From: Mycobacterium sp. 141 | GTDB taxonomy: Bacteria; Actinomycetota; Actinomycetes; Mycobacteriales; Mycobacteriaceae | Direction of reading: 5' to 3' | Assembly (NCBI RefSeq): GCF_000382405.1 | Contig: NZ_KB908257.1 | Span: 248,001-312,000, forward strand | DNA: 64,000 nucleotides | Shown here: positions 26,194 through 35,180 of the stretch, piece by piece | Position numbering within the stretch: the first letter of the stretch is position 1 | How the letters are laid out: each line of letters starts with the position of its first letter | Translations under genes and position numbers: made by a program | Notes under the pieces: generated by a model | Told to the model about the DNA's origin: nothing | What the model saw: the letters and a program-made list of their open reading frames with translations, nothing else | Database searches by the model: none

Positions 26194-26673
26194 TCAAGCG
26201 GGTGTTGAGATGGGGCTCTGGGTGCGACGGAAACGGGTCACCAGCGGATAGATCTGGCAGCCGAGGCAAATGCCGAACGCGGCGTTGAGGAACGCCGCCA
26301 TCAGGGCCAGCGCGGTGGCTGTCAAGCCCAGCGCAGGGATGGCGAGCGCAAAGCCGACGGCACCCACGACCGCGAAGGCGAAGCCGACCAGTTGTGCGAA
26401 CTTCAGTGGTGCGACCGGCTCACGCTCGGTGACCGGCCCGAGGTGTGGCGCCACCAGCGTGGCGAATATCCGGCCGTAGGGATGTCGGCGAGGACCGCCG
26501 ATAGCGCCGATGGCGAACACCACCGCCTGCAGACCGAGCAGCACTGCCGCGGGCACATTGCTGATCCCGGAGATCAGCAATGTGACGATCAGTGCGCCAG
26601 TGGTGACCCAGGCAGCGAATCGGGGTCCGCGGACATCGACCTGACCGGCGGTTGCGAGGTAGGGAACTGACAT
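26194..26673 (-). CDS. DUF4395 integral membrane protein
   Basis: The 159-residue protein has about four TM helices and the DUF4395 hallmark GICLGCQIYPL, with two cysteines at the membrane boundary, plus VDVRGPRFAAWVT. Members are commonly found beside thioredoxin and rhodanese genes and may carry sulfur or electrons across the membrane, which is inference. The ATG follows AGGAG by 9 nt; this Shine-Dalgarno is the predicted target of the leader attenuator. Confidence 0.85.
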   Translation of the reverse strand: MSVPYLATAGQVDVRGPRFAAWVTTGALIVTLLISGISNVPAAVLLGLQAVVFAIGAIGGPRRHPYGRIFATLVAPHLGPVTEREPVAPLKFAQLVGFAFAVVGAVGFALAIPALGLTATALALMAAFLNAAFGICLGCQIYPLVTRFRRTQSPISTPA

Positions 26674-26681
26674 GCGAAAAA

Positions 26682-26732
26682 GCTCCTGTTGTTGAAAGGC
26701 TGGATGGTGAGCAGGCCGGAGCGACGACTCCG
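26682..26732 (-). promoter_or_regulatory. Predicted translation attenuator between Cys leader and DUF4395
   Basis: In the leftward RNA a hairpin CGGAG-N6-CTCCG (26717-26732) shares its GCTCC arm (26718-26722) with the Shine-Dalgarno GGAGC (26682-26686). The two pairings are mutually exclusive, so ribosome position on the leader could expose or hide the start of the operon. Confidence 0.5.
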
Positions 26733-26761
26733 AGCGGGCACGTCAAGACGCGCGACTGCGC

Positions 26762-26848
26762 TCAACAGCAACAACAGCAGCAACCCGCAACGCGGCACAG
26801 ATCGACTGCGCGGCGCTTGGTGAGCAGAAGCTCAAGGCGGGCGGACAC
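26762..26848 (-). CDS. Poly-cysteine leader peptide (Ms5788A family)
   Basis: GTG 26848 opens a 28-codon frame starting VSARLELLLTKRRAVDLCRV and ending in AG plus six consecutive cysteines before TGA at 26762. This equals the Cys-rich leader described in mycobacteria (Ms5788A/Ms4533A types), where slow Cys-tRNA supply stalls ribosomes and raises expression of the downstream sulfur genes. TAAGCT about 8 nt before the GTG suggests a leaderless mRNA. It lies just upstream of DUF4395-cysA2-sseC. Confidence 0.92.
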   Translation of the reverse strand: MSARLELLLTKRRAVDLCRVAGCCCCCC

Positions 26849-26877
26849 GTGCGACAGCTTACCCAATAACCGGCTAG

Positions 26878-27303
26878 TCAGGCCAACAGTGGTTCCAGCG
26901 CCGTACGCAGGTCAGCAGCCTTGGGCACGCCGCTGGTGCGGTACCGCTGATGCCCTTCGGTGTCGAAGATGAACGTCGTCGGCAGCGACAACACCGAAAG
27001 TCGCCGTGCCGCCTCCGGATTCGCGTCCATATCGATCTCCACATGGGCCACTGCGGGTAGTTCGGCGCAGACCTGGTCGACCACGCGGCGCACGCCCGCG
27101 CAGGGTCCGCACCAGACGGCGCTGAAATGCACGATGGTCGGACCTGTGGTCGACAGGCCCAGATCGGAGGTGTCCAGCGCCGCCGCGGCCTCATCGGCGG
27201 CCCGCAACATTCCCGCCCGCAGTGTGACGAGCCGGCCGATCACATACGCCGCCCCCAGGGCGGCGATGAGGACCGCGATCACGGTGATCATGGAAGTGCT
27301 CAT
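26878..27303 (-). CDS. thiX: Membrane-anchored thioredoxin-like protein (ThiX)
   Basis: The 141-residue protein has an N-terminal TM anchor (MITVIAVLIAALGAAYVIGR) and a thioredoxin domain with the active site WCGPC (Cys65/Cys68) and the cis-proline segment SLPTTFIFD. It matches Rv0816c. It probably reduces disulfides at the membrane, perhaps for the adjacent sulfur genes. The start overlaps the lmeA stop (ATGA). Only 29 bp separate its stop from the leader peptide start. Confidence 0.9.
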   Translation of the reverse strand: MSTSMITVIAVLIAALGAAYVIGRLVTLRAGMLRAADEAAAALDTSDLGLSTTGPTIVHFSAVWCGPCAGVRRVVDQVCAELPAVAHVEIDMDANPEAARRLSVLSLPTTFIFDTEGHQRYRTSGVPKAADLRTALEPLLA

Positions 27304-28103
27304 GTCTGCCTGAACTCGTTCAACTCGACGGTTACTCCCTCGGCGATGCCCTCGATGATGATGTCCGAGCCCCGGGCGCCCTCACTGGTGGGTGCGATAC
27401 CGAACGGCAGCTTCTGCCCGGTGATGGTGCCGCTGAACTCGGCGAGCACCGCGGCGGTCTTGTCCTCGGGGACCGGCTCGTCAGCGGTGCCCGCTCCCGT
27501 GAGCACGCCGGTGGCAGTCATCACCAGCGTGCTGTGATCGTTGCCGGTAATACTGAGGTCGACCGTGACGCTGACGCGCTTGTCGATTCCTGCGGCCCTG
27601 GGGGTACCGGTGAACACCAGGCCCTGGTTGCTGGATATGCCTGATTCCGTCGTACCGCCGGTCGAGTCGTTGGTCTCCCGCGACGGTGCCTCGACCAGCA
27701 GATCGTCGATACCCATGAACCGGCCGACGTGAGTGGAATCGATGATGATCCGGCTTTCCAGCTTCCCGATGTGCATCGGAGCGTCCGCTCGGATGAGCCA
27801 GGAAGCCTCGGTGAGGTCGATGTGGTGCATGGTGGCTTCCAGTGAGGCCTTGCCCACCACGGGGTGGTCAACGCCGATCGCGCGCAGCTCGACCTCGTTG
27901 TAGTGGTGTCGACGGGCCTGGGTGATGAACGGAAACCCGAGGATGGCAGCGGTGGGGTCCCAGTTCAGCGCTGCCGCTGAGCGCAGCGTGCGGGCCAGTC
28001 GGTATTCGGCATAGATGGCGGCGCCGAAGTCCACACCGACTGCTGCGACCACGAGCGCGACCACGGTCACGACGAACCCGATCACCAGTTTCCGCACCGG
28101 CAT
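27300..28103 (-). CDS. lmeA: Lipomannan elongation factor LmeA (DUF2993)
   Basis: The 267-residue protein starts MPVRKLVIGFVVTVVALVVA, a signal/anchor, followed by a DUF2993 lipid-binding domain (ILGFPFITQ, EVELRAIGVDHP, LVFTGTPRAAG, LPFGIAP). In mycobacteria LmeA (Rv0817c) binds phospholipids in the periplasm and supports lipomannan/LAM mannan elongation. ATG 28103 is chosen because it begins the signal sequence; upstream codons are not conserved. It heads the lmeA-thiX pair. Confidence 0.9.
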   Translation of the reverse strand: MPVRKLVIGFVVTVVALVVAAVGVDFGAAIYAEYRLARTLRSAAALNWDPTAAILGFPFITQARRHHYNEVELRAIGVDHPVVGKASLEATMHHIDLTEASWLIRADAPMHIGKLESRIIIDSTHVGRFMGIDDLLVEAPSRETNDSTGGTTESGISSNQGLVFTGTPRAAGIDKRVSVTVDLSITGNDHSTLVMTATGVLTGAGTADEPVPEDKTAAVLAEFSGTITGQKLPFGIAPTSEGARGSDIIIEGIAEGVTVELNEFRQT

Positions 28104-28179
28104 ATTGTTGCCCACATCCGAATGGACGCTTTTCGCGGTGCGGCCGATCTGTAGGTAACGCGTTATCGTTAGAAGACAT

Positions 28180-28197
28180 CTGGCCGGTAACGGCCAG
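28180..28197 (+). promoter_or_regulatory. Hairpin in the glnR upstream region
   Basis: CTGGCCG-GTAA-CGGCCAG forms a perfect 7-bp stem. A separate palindrome TAACGCGTTA lies 15 bp upstream (28156-28165). Both are between divergent lmeA and glnR and may be binding sites or mRNA structure. Confidence 0.35.
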
Positions 28198-28283
28198 GTG
28201 TCAGTCATGAATCCACCGAAATCACCTCCGACATTGGCGTCCGGGGCGGTTCCAAAGTGATTCCCGGTACGCCGGAGGACCAG

Positions 28284-29057
28284 TTGGATCTGCTGCTACT
28301 CACCCTCGATTCGCATCCGGAGACTGTCCTGCCCTCCCTGTCGCTGTTGGCGCACCGCGTGCGCACGGCACCGACCGAGGTCCCCTCGCTCCTGGAGGCG
28401 GGCAACGCCGATGTGGCGATCGTCGATGCGCGGACGGATCTGGCCGCCGCCCGCGGATTGTGTCGCCTGCTGGGGACCACCGGGACGGTGCCTGTGGTCG
28501 CGGTGCTCAACGAAGGCGGACTCGTCGCCGTCAACCACGAATGGGGCCTGGACGAGATACTGCTGCCGGGTACCGGACCGGCCGAGATCGACGCGCGGCT
28601 TCGGTTGCTGATGGGCCGCCGCGGCGGCGCGGCCAGCCAGGAGAACGCCGACAAGATCTCCCTCGGCGAGCTGGTCATCGACGAGGGCACCTATACAGCG
28701 CGGCTGCGCGGCCGCCCGCTCGACCTCACCTATAAGGAGTTCGAGCTGCTGAAGTACCTGTCACAGCATGCCGGTCGGGTGTTCACCCGCGCCCAGCTGC
28801 TGCAGGAAGTGTGGGGATACGACTTCTTCGGCGGCACCCGCACCGTCGACGTCCACGTTCGGCGACTGCGCGCCAAGCTGGGGCCCGAGTACGAATCGCT
28901 GATCGGCACCGTGCGCAATGTCGGCTACAAGGCGGTGCGTCCCTCCCGCACACGCACACCGGCCGCAGAGCCCCCGCCCGACGACAGCGACGATGACGCC
29001 GACTACTCACCGCCGTTCGACAACGGTTCGCTCGCTGATCGGTTGCCGGCCAAGTGA
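28284..29057 (+). CDS. glnR: GlnR-family nitrogen response regulator (Rv0818)
   Basis: The 257-residue OmpR-type regulator controls nitrogen assimilation genes. The receiver domain ([36 protein letters not shown]) is atypical and lacks a complete acidic pocket, as in orphan GlnR proteins. The winged helix holds [20 protein letters not shown] and [18 protein letters not shown] 28284, 6 nt after GGAGG, gives the conserved LDLLLL start; GTG 28257 would add nine residues. An acidic tail follows. Its TGA overlaps the mshD start. Confidence 0.92.
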   Translation: MDLLLLTLDSHPETVLPSLSLLAHRVRTAPTEVPSLLEAGNADVAIVDARTDLAAARGLCRLLGTTGTVPVVAVLNEGGLVAVNHEWGLDEILLPGTGPAEIDARLRLLMGRRGGAASQENADKISLGELVIDEGTYTARLRGRPLDLTYKEFELLKYLSQHAGRVFTRAQLLQEVWGYDFFGGTRTVDVHVRRLRAKLGPEYESLIGTVRNVGYKAVRPSRTRTPAAEPPPDDSDDDADYSPPFDNGSLADRLPAK

Positions 29058-30004
29058 CGGTGGTGAGCTGGCGCACGGCGTTGTCCGATGCCGATCAGCA
29101 GCAGATCCGTGCCCTCATTGCGGCCGCGACGGAGTCCGATGGGATCGCACCGGTCGGTGACCAGGTGCTGCGCGAGCTCGCGCACGACCGGACCCGCCAC
29201 CTGGTTGCCGTCGACGGCGACGATCTGATCGGCTACCTCAACCTGGCCCCGGCCGGCGACGGTGATCCGGTGATGGCCGAGCTGGTGGTACACCCGCGCA
29301 ACAGACGGCAGGGGACCGGGTCGGAGCTGGCCCGTAGCGGGCTGTCCGCCGGTGGGTCGGACACCCGGATCTGGGCGCACGGCAACCTCGAGCCCGCCCG
29401 GGCCCTCGCGTCGTCGCTCGGGTTGGTCATCGTCAGGGAACTGCTGCAGATGCGTCGCCCCCTGGCCGACCTGCCCCCGGTGCGCGACCCGGCGGGCGTC
29501 ACGATCCGGACGTACCGGGGTCCAGAGGACGACGCCGAGTTGCTTCGGGTCAACAACGCGGCCTTTTCCTGGCATCCCGAGCAGGGGGGCTGGACCGAGC
29601 GGGAGATCGCCGAACGCCGCGAGGAACCGTGGTTCGACCCCGAGGGCCTGTTCTTGGCGTTCGACGACGAGACCCGCACGCGAGGAGGACCAAAATCATC
29701 CGGGCGGCTGGTGGGTTTCCACTGGACGAAGATCCACGCCGACGGCCTGCGGGGTGGTACGGGTCTCGGTGAGGTTTACGTGGTGGGCGTCGATCCGTCC
29801 GCGCAGGGCCGCGGACTGGGTTCCGTGTTGACGTTGACGGGCCTGCATCATCTCGCAGGGGCGCTGTCGGCCAGTTCACAGCCTGCCGTCATGCTTTACG
29901 TCGAGGCAGATAACTTCGCAGCGGTGAACACTTACCGAAAACTCGGTTTCGAGGTTGCTGTTGTCGACGCGGCATACGGGCCCGTGCCACGTGGCAAGCA
30001 ATAA
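29054..30004 (+). CDS. mshD: Mycothiol synthase
   Basis: MshD acetylates Cys-GlcN-Ins with acetyl-CoA, the last step of mycothiol synthesis. The 316-residue protein has two GNAT domains; the active C-terminal one contains [20 protein letters not shown] (acetyl-CoA loop Q/RxxGxG) and [19 protein letters not shown]. The N-terminal domain keeps [17 protein letters not shown] 29054 overlaps the glnR stop, coupling nitrogen control to redox buffering. Confidence 0.95.
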   Translation: MTVVSWRTALSDADQQQIRALIAAATESDGIAPVGDQVLRELAHDRTRHLVAVDGDDLIGYLNLAPAGDGDPVMAELVVHPRNRRQGTGSELARSGLSAGGSDTRIWAHGNLEPARALASSLGLVIVRELLQMRRPLADLPPVRDPAGVTIRTYRGPEDDAELLRVNNAAFSWHPEQGGWTEREIAERREEPWFDPEGLFLAFDDETRTRGGPKSSGRLVGFHWTKIHADGLRGGTGLGEVYVVGVDPSAQGRGLGSVLTLTGLHHLAGALSASSQPAVMLYVEADNFAAVNTYRKLGFEVAVVDAAYGPVPRGKQ

Positions 30005-30016
30005 CACGCCGAACCT

Positions 30017-30034
30017 GTTCACCGCCCGTTCATA
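30017..30034 (+). promoter_or_regulatory. Pho-box-like direct repeat upstream of pstS
   Basis: GTTCACC (30017) and GTTCATA (30028) repeat with 11-bp spacing, the arrangement of PhoB/PhoP/RegX3-type boxes. A weaker third unit (ATCACC at 30039) follows. Located 76 bp before the pstS start, it suggests SenX3-RegX3 control by phosphate limitation. Confidence 0.55.
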
Positions 30035-30109
30035 TTCCATCACCGCACCGTCCACTGCGGCCGCATACGTTGCCGAGGTGTCTGACGCCGTCAAACGAAA
30101 GTGGGATAC

Positions 30110-31249
30110 GTGAAGCTCAACAGCATTGGTAAGAGGGTTGGTACTCCGCTGGGAGTGGCCTTGTCCGCGACCGCCGTCGCCGCGCTGACGCTGACCGCCT
30201 GCGGCAGCGACAACAACGCCGGCACCACATCCGGCGCGTCGGCCTCCGGGACCGCCGCGTCGTCCGCCGAGTGCGGCGGTAAGAACTCGTTGACCGCGGA
30301 AGGCTCGACAGCTCAGCAGAACGCCATCGCGCTGTTCAACCAGGCGTGGGGTCAGGCTTGCCCGGGCAAGAACCTTTCCTACAACCCGACCGGGTCGGGC
30401 GCTGGCCGCGAGCAGTTCATCGCCAAGCAAGTTGATTTCGCGGGCTCGGACTCGGCGCTGAGTGGCGATCAGGTCAAGGCCGCGGCCGATCGCTGCGGCG
30501 GAAACCCGGCCTGGAACCTGCCGCTGGTGTTCGGCCCCGTCGCGATGGCCTACAACGTCGAGGGTGTCGACAACCTTGTCGTCAACGGCGAGGTGCTGGC
30601 CGGGATCTTCCAGGGCCAGATCAAGAAGTGGAACGACCCCGCCATCGCGGCGCTCAACGCCGGCACCAACCTGCCGGACACCGACATCAAGCCGGTCTAC
30701 CGGTCGGACTCCTCGGGTACCACCGACAACTTCCAAAAGTACCTGACAGCTGCCGCGCCGCAGGTTTGGACCAAGGGTACGGGCAGCGAGTTCCAGGGCG
30801 GCGCCGGTGAAGGTGCGCAGAAGTCCTCCGGTGTGGTGCAGGCCGTGCAGAACACCCCCGGGGCAATCGGCTACGTGGAGAAGGGCTTCGCCGAGCAGGC
30901 CAAGCTGGCCATGGCCCAAATCGACAGCGGCGCAGGCCCGGTGGCACTGACCAACGAGTCGGCCGGCAAGGCGATCGACGCCGCCAAGTTCGCCGGTGAG
31001 GGCAACGACCTGGTGCTCGACCTCAATTCGCTGTACGGCTCCAAGGAAGCCGGTGCCTACCCGTTGGTACTGGCGACCTACAACATCGTCTGCTCCAAGG
31101 GCTACGACGCCGATACCTCCGCTGCCGTCAAATCGTTCCTGACGGTGGCTGCGAATCAGGGGCAGGCGGGGCTGAGCGACGCCGGTTATGTCCCGCTTCC
31201 GGACGCTTTCAAGCAGCGCCTGCTTACTTCGGTCAACGCGATCGCCTAG
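30110..31249 (+). CDS. pstS: Phosphate ABC transporter substrate-binding lipoprotein
   Basis: The 379-residue lipoprotein binds phosphate at the outer face of the membrane. The signal peptide ends in the lipobox LTAC (ALTLTACGSDNN). Phosphate-loop segments are LTAEGSTAQQNAI, YNPTGSGAGREQFI, VDFAGSDSALSG and YRSDSSGTTDNFQKYL. GTG 30110 (VKLNSIGKRV) is preferred; GTG 30101 adds three residues. It leads pstSCAB behind a Pho-box-like repeat. Confidence 0.95.
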   Translation: MKLNSIGKRVGTPLGVALSATAVAALTLTACGSDNNAGTTSGASASGTAASSAECGGKNSLTAEGSTAQQNAIALFNQAWGQACPGKNLSYNPTGSGAGREQFIAKQVDFAGSDSALSGDQVKAAADRCGGNPAWNLPLVFGPVAMAYNVEGVDNLVVNGEVLAGIFQGQIKKWNDPAIAALNAGTNLPDTDIKPVYRSDSSGTTDNFQKYLTAAAPQVWTKGTGSEFQGGAGEGAQKSSGVVQAVQNTPGAIGYVEKGFAEQAKLAMAQIDSGAGPVALTNESAGKAIDAAKFAGEGNDLVLDLNSLYGSKEAGAYPLVLATYNIVCSKGYDADTSAAVKSFLTVAANQGQAGLSDAGYVPLPDAFKQRLLTSVNAIA

Positions 31250-31292
31250 GTCGCTGCCGCAATTATTCTGGTGAGGATGGACTTTCGATCTC

Positions 31293-32351
31293 ATGACCGA
31301 CAGGGGCCCGGACGGGACGACCGTGACAACACCTGATCCTGCCGACTCGGGGTCGGGCGAGGCACTTGCCGCGCCCGTCCCGGAGCCGGAGCCGATCGCC
31401 ACCGAACCGTCCCACGGGGCGGCGAAAGTGCGGTTGGGTGACCGCATATTCCGCGGCCTGGCCGAGGGTTCGGGCATCCTGATCGTCGCGCTCATCGCGG
31501 CGATCGGGGTGTTCCTGCTCTGGCGGGCCATCCCGGCGCTGGCCCGCAACGAAGAGAACTTCTTCCTCTACGGCGGTAACTGGGTCACCACCGACACCTC
31601 GAAGATGCACTTCGGCATCTTCGACCTGTTGCAGGTGACGGTGTTCGTGTCGGTGTTCTCGCTGATCCTGGCGATGCCCGTCGCATTGGGCATCGCGATT
31701 TTCCTCACCCAGTACTCCCCGAAGCGGTTGTCAGGTCCGCTGGCCTACATGGTCGACCTGCTGGCGGCGGTGCCGTCGATCGTCTACGGCGTGTGGGGCC
31801 TGTATGTGCTGGCGCCGGTGCTCAAGCCGCTGGCGGTCTGGCTCAACGAGAATCTGTCGTGGTTGTTCCTGTTCAAGACCGGCAACGTGTCGTTGGCCGG
31901 TGGTGGCACGATTTTCACTGCGGGCATCGTGCTGGCGGTGATGATCCTGCCGATCATCACCGCGGTGTCGCGAGAGGTGTTCGTGCAGACCCCCCGTGGG
32001 CAGATCGAGGCCGCATTGGCCCTCGGCGCGACCCGCTGGGAAGTGGTGCGTACGACGGTGCTGCCGTTCGGGATGTCGGGTTACATCAGTGGTGCGATGC
32101 TCGGCCTGGGCCGCGCACTCGGCGAGACCATCGCCCTGCTGATCATCCTGCGCGGCACCCAGACCGCATTCGGCTGGTCGCTGTTCGACGGCGGCTACAC
32201 CTTCGCCAGCAAGATTGCCGCTACAGCAAGTGAATTCAACGACCAGTACAAGGCCGGCGCCTACATTGCCGCAGGCCTCGTGCTGTTCATTCTCACCTTC
32301 GTGGTGAACTCGCTGGCGCGTGCTGTCGTCGCCGGAAAGGGCCGGTCATGA
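31293..32351 (+). CDS. pstC: Phosphate ABC transporter permease PstC
   Basis: The 352-residue protein has six TM helices after a Pro/Glu-rich cytosolic N-terminus (residues 1-45). The permease EAA-type loop is [20 protein letters not shown], and [15 protein letters not shown] completes it. It pairs with PstA. ATG 31293 is used; GTG 31323 is a possible shorter start. Its stop overlaps the pstA ATG (ATGA). Confidence 0.95.
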   Translation: MTDRGPDGTTVTTPDPADSGSGEALAAPVPEPEPIATEPSHGAAKVRLGDRIFRGLAEGSGILIVALIAAIGVFLLWRAIPALARNEENFFLYGGNWVTTDTSKMHFGIFDLLQVTVFVSVFSLILAMPVALGIAIFLTQYSPKRLSGPLAYMVDLLAAVPSIVYGVWGLYVLAPVLKPLAVWLNENLSWLFLFKTGNVSLAGGGTIFTAGIVLAVMILPIITAVSREVFVQTPRGQIEAALALGATRWEVVRTTVLPFGMSGYISGAMLGLGRALGETIALLIILRGTQTAFGWSLFDGGYTFASKIAATASEFNDQYKAGAYIAAGLVLFILTFVVNSLARAVVAGKGRS

Positions 32352-33262
32352 CCTCGACACTCGACCACCCGGTCAAGGTGCCCGCTTTTCAGGGCGTCAG
32401 CCTTCGCCGCAAGCTCACCAATCACGCTGCCACGGGGCTCGTCTCGGCGTCCATGCTGGTCGCGCTGGTGCCGTTGCTGTGGGTGCTGTGGTCGGCGGTC
32501 GCCAAGGGGTGGAGCGCTCTGACGTCCCCGGCGTGGTTCACCAACTCTCAGTCGGGCATGACGGCGTTCGCCCCCGGCGGCGGTGTCTACCACGCCCTGG
32601 TCGGCACGCTGCTGCAAGGCATCGTGTGCTCGGTCATCTCCATTCCCATCGGTGTCATGGTCGCGGTGTACCTCGTCGAATACGGCGGCGGTACCCGGCT
32701 GGGCAAGCTCACCACGTTCATGGTCGACATCCTCACCGGTGTGCCCTCGATCGTGGCTGCACTGTTCATCTATGCGCTGTGGGTGGCCACCCTGGGCTTC
32801 GGTCGGTCCGGCTTCGCGGTGTCACTGTCCTTGGTGCTGTTGATGATTCCGGTGATCGTCCGTGCCACCGAGGAGATGCTGCGGATCGTCCCGATGGATC
32901 TGCGCGAGGCCAGTTATGCGCTGGGCGTGCCGAAGTGGAAGACCATCCTGCGCATCGTAATCCCGACGGCACTGTCGGGCATCGTCACCGGCGTCATGCT
33001 GGCGCTGGCCCGCGTGATGGGCGAGACCGCACCGCTGCTGATCTTGGTCGGCTATGCCCAGGCGATCAACTTCGACATGTTCAGCGGGTTCATGGGATCG
33101 CTGCCGGGCATGATGTACGACCAGATCTCGGCAGGCGCGGGTGCCAACCCGGTGCCGACAGACCGGCTGTGGGGTGCGGCGCTGACGCTCATCCTGCTGG
33201 TCGCGGTGCTCAACATTGCGGCCCGATTGGTCGCCAAAATCTTCGCCCCCAAGAAGTTCTAG
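32348..33262 (+). CDS. pstA: Phosphate ABC transporter permease PstA
   Basis: The 304-residue permease has six TM segments and the coupling loop [20 protein letters not shown] with [15 protein letters not shown]. Together with PstC it forms the membrane channel. The ATG overlaps the pstC TGA. A region around residues 225-270 ([20 protein letters not shown]) is typical of actinobacterial PstA. Confidence 0.95.
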   Translation: MTSTLDHPVKVPAFQGVSLRRKLTNHAATGLVSASMLVALVPLLWVLWSAVAKGWSALTSPAWFTNSQSGMTAFAPGGGVYHALVGTLLQGIVCSVISIPIGVMVAVYLVEYGGGTRLGKLTTFMVDILTGVPSIVAALFIYALWVATLGFGRSGFAVSLSLVLLMIPVIVRATEEMLRIVPMDLREASYALGVPKWKTILRIVIPTALSGIVTGVMLALARVMGETAPLLILVGYAQAINFDMFSGFMGSLPGMMYDQISAGAGANPVPTDRLWGAALTLILLVAVLNIAARLVAKIFAPKKF

Positions 33263-33271
33263 GAGCACACC

Positions 33272-34048
33272 ATGGCCAAGAGGCTCGATCTCAAAGACGT
33301 CAACATCTACTACGGGTCGTTCCACGCGGTCGCCGATGTCGCGCTGTCGGTGCAGCCACGCAGCGTCACCGCGTTCATCGGCCCGTCGGGCTGCGGCAAG
33401 TCGACCGTGCTGCGCACGCTGAACCGTATGCACGAGGTCATCCCCGGCGCCCGCGTCGAGGGCTCGGTGCTGCTCGACGGCGAGGACATCTACGGCGCCG
33501 GCGTCGACCCCGTCGGCGTACGGAAGACCATCGGTATGGTGTTCCAGCGGCCGAATCCGTTCCCCACCATGTCGATTCGTGACAACGTGGTTGCCGGGCT
33601 GAAGCTGCAGGGTGTGCGCAACAAGAAGATGCTGGACGAGGTCGCCGAGCGCTCACTCAAGGGTGCGAACCTGTGGAACGAGGTCAAGGACCGGCTCGAC
33701 AAGCCCGGCGGCGGCCTGTCCGGCGGCCAGCAGCAGCGGTTGTGCATCGCCAGAGCCATTGCGGTGCAGCCCGACGTGTTGCTGATGGACGAGCCCTGCT
33801 CGGCACTCGATCCGATCTCCACGCTGGCCATCGAAGACCTGATCTCGACGCTCAAGCTGGACTACACGATCGTCATCGTCACCCACAACATGCAGCAGGC
33901 CGCCCGGGTCAGCGACCAGACGGCGTTCTTCAATCTAGAGGCCACCGGCAAGCCCGGCCGGCTCGTCGAGATCGACGACACCGAGAAGATTTTCTCCAAC
34001 CCCAGCAAGAAGGCCACCGAGGACTACATCTCCGGCCGGTTCGGCTGA
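33272..34048 (+). CDS. pstB: Phosphate ABC transporter ATPase PstB
   Basis: The 258-residue ATPase energises phosphate import. It shows Walker [10 protein letters not shown] near residue 35, the Q-loop, signature [14 protein letters not shown], Walker [13 protein letters not shown] and the switch [16 protein letters not shown] 33272 follows AGGAGC. A 14-bp tandem duplication begins at its stop codon, followed by a long hairpin terminator. Confidence 0.96.
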   Translation: MAKRLDLKDVNIYYGSFHAVADVALSVQPRSVTAFIGPSGCGKSTVLRTLNRMHEVIPGARVEGSVLLDGEDIYGAGVDPVGVRKTIGMVFQRPNPFPTMSIRDNVVAGLKLQGVRNKKMLDEVAERSLKGANLWNEVKDRLDKPGGGLSGGQQQRLCIARAIAVQPDVLLMDEPCSALDPISTLAIEDLISTLKLDYTIVIVTHNMQQAARVSDQTAFFNLEATGKPGRLVEIDDTEKIFSNPSKKATEDYISGRFG

Positions 34049-34068
34049 CTTCTTTCGGCTGACTTCTT
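34041..34068. repeat. 14-bp perfect tandem duplication at the pstB stop
   Basis: TCGGCTGACTTCTT occurs twice without spacing; the first copy contains the pstB TGA. It looks like a recent slippage event in the 3' untranslated region. Confidence 0.85.
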
Positions 34069-34070
34069 TC

Positions 34071-34131
34071 CGCGAACAGACACCAAGGTCCCGGAAACCC
34101 GGCGTGTCGGGAACCTTGATGTCTGCTCGCG
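34071..34131. terminator. Long bidirectional hairpin between convergent pstB and oxidoreductase
   Basis: A 23-bp arm (CGCGAACAGACACCAAGGT onward, 34071-34093) pairs with 34108-34131 with two mismatches and one bulge over a 14-nt loop. It ends both convergent genes and is of the same class as the hairpins at 298-348 and 60056-60110. Confidence 0.65.
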
Positions 34132-34134
34132 GGC

Positions 34135-35109
34135 TCAGGGCGTCAACACCACACGGGTGCCCGATGGTTCGCGGGTCGTCCACGCCTGCTCCACCTCGGC
34201 CAGCGGCCGGGCCTGGGTGCGCAGCTCCAGCTCGCCCGTGGCGACCATGGCGAACATCCGGGTGAGTCCTTCGGTGCGGGCCTGCAGCAAGACCTCCGGC
34301 GGGACGCTGCCGATGCCGACACCGCTGACGGTGATGCCGTTGCCGCGCAGCACCCCGGCATCCAGCTCCAGCGTGGGCCCTGCCATCGAGCCGATCTGGA
34401 CGAACCGCGTGGAGTGGTAGTGCGCCGACGGGTGGCTCGCGGCGAGCGCACCCAGTGTCTGCGCTGCCGGGTTTCCCCAGAGGTAGTCGAGCACTGCATC
34501 GAACGGCCGCTGCGCGTGTAGCGCCTCGACGCGAGCGCCGAGATCCTCTGTGCCGAGGGCGATTGCGTCGTCAGCGCCGACGGAACGCAGCCATTGCAGC
34601 CGCTCGGGGTCGCGGCCGGCGACCACTACCTGGCCAGCGCCGAACACGGACTTCGCGAGCTGCACGGCCGTGGCACCGGTGACCCCGGTTGCCCCGAGCA
34701 CCAGCACGTGGTCGCCGGGTTTGACGGCGGCCGCGTGGGTCAGTGCGACCCACGCGGAGACGCCCGGGTTGGGCAGGGCCGCGGCGGTTACGGAGTCCAG
34801 CGCATCGGGGATCTCGATGCCCCCGCGGGGGTCGATGAGGGTCCGCTCGGCCATCATGCCGTAGGGCGCAAGCGCGCCGGTATAGATGCGTCGGCCGTCG
34901 GCCAGCCGGGCCACCCCATCCACACCTGGGATGGCAGGGAGCTGAATCTCCTTGCTCGCGTAGTGCTTTCCAGATACCAGCGCGCGAGTGAGGTTGGTCA
35001 GTGCGGACGCCTCGACGGGGACCACCTCGGCTCCGTCGCGGGGCTGGGGTTCGGGTAGATCGGTGTAGGTGGGCACCTGGCCCCATTCGTTGACGACCGC
35101 GGCCTTCAT
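34135..35109 (-). CDS. Zinc-independent quinone-oxidoreductase-like MDR protein
   Basis: The 324-residue protein of the medium-chain dehydrogenase/reductase superfamily starts MKAAVVNEWGQVPTYTDLPE. The NAD(P) motif is VLVLGATGVTGATAVQLAKS, and the catalytic-zinc cysteines are absent, so it is quinone-reductase-like. It is divergent from a MarR gene 71 bp away with two GTTTC/GAAAC palindromes between, so it is probably repressed by that regulator and induced by an electrophile or quinone. Confidence 0.85.
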   Translation of the reverse strand: MKAAVVNEWGQVPTYTDLPEPQPRDGAEVVPVEASALTNLTRALVSGKHYASKEIQLPAIPGVDGVARLADGRRIYTGALAPYGMMAERTLIDPRGGIEIPDALDSVTAAALPNPGVSAWVALTHAAAVKPGDHVLVLGATGVTGATAVQLAKSVFGAGQVVVAGRDPERLQWLRSVGADDAIALGTEDLGARVEALHAQRPFDAVLDYLWGNPAAQTLGALAASHPSAHYHSTRFVQIGSMAGPTLELDAGVLRGNGITVSGVGIGSVPPEVLLQARTEGLTRMFAMVATGELELRTQARPLAEVEQAWTTREPSGTRVVLTP

Positions 35110-35137
35110 GTCGGCTCCTTTGGTTTTTTCGAATATA

Positions 35138-35151
35138 GTTTCACTGGAAAC
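35138..35151. promoter_or_regulatory. Operator 1 for the MarR/oxidoreductase pair
   Basis: GTTTCACTGGAAAC has inverted GTTTC/GAAAC arms. It is 28 bp upstream of the oxidoreductase start and shares half-sites with the element at 35183. Confidence 0.5.
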
Positions 35152-35180
35152 GATATACGGGCCGCGGGTGAGATGGCAAT

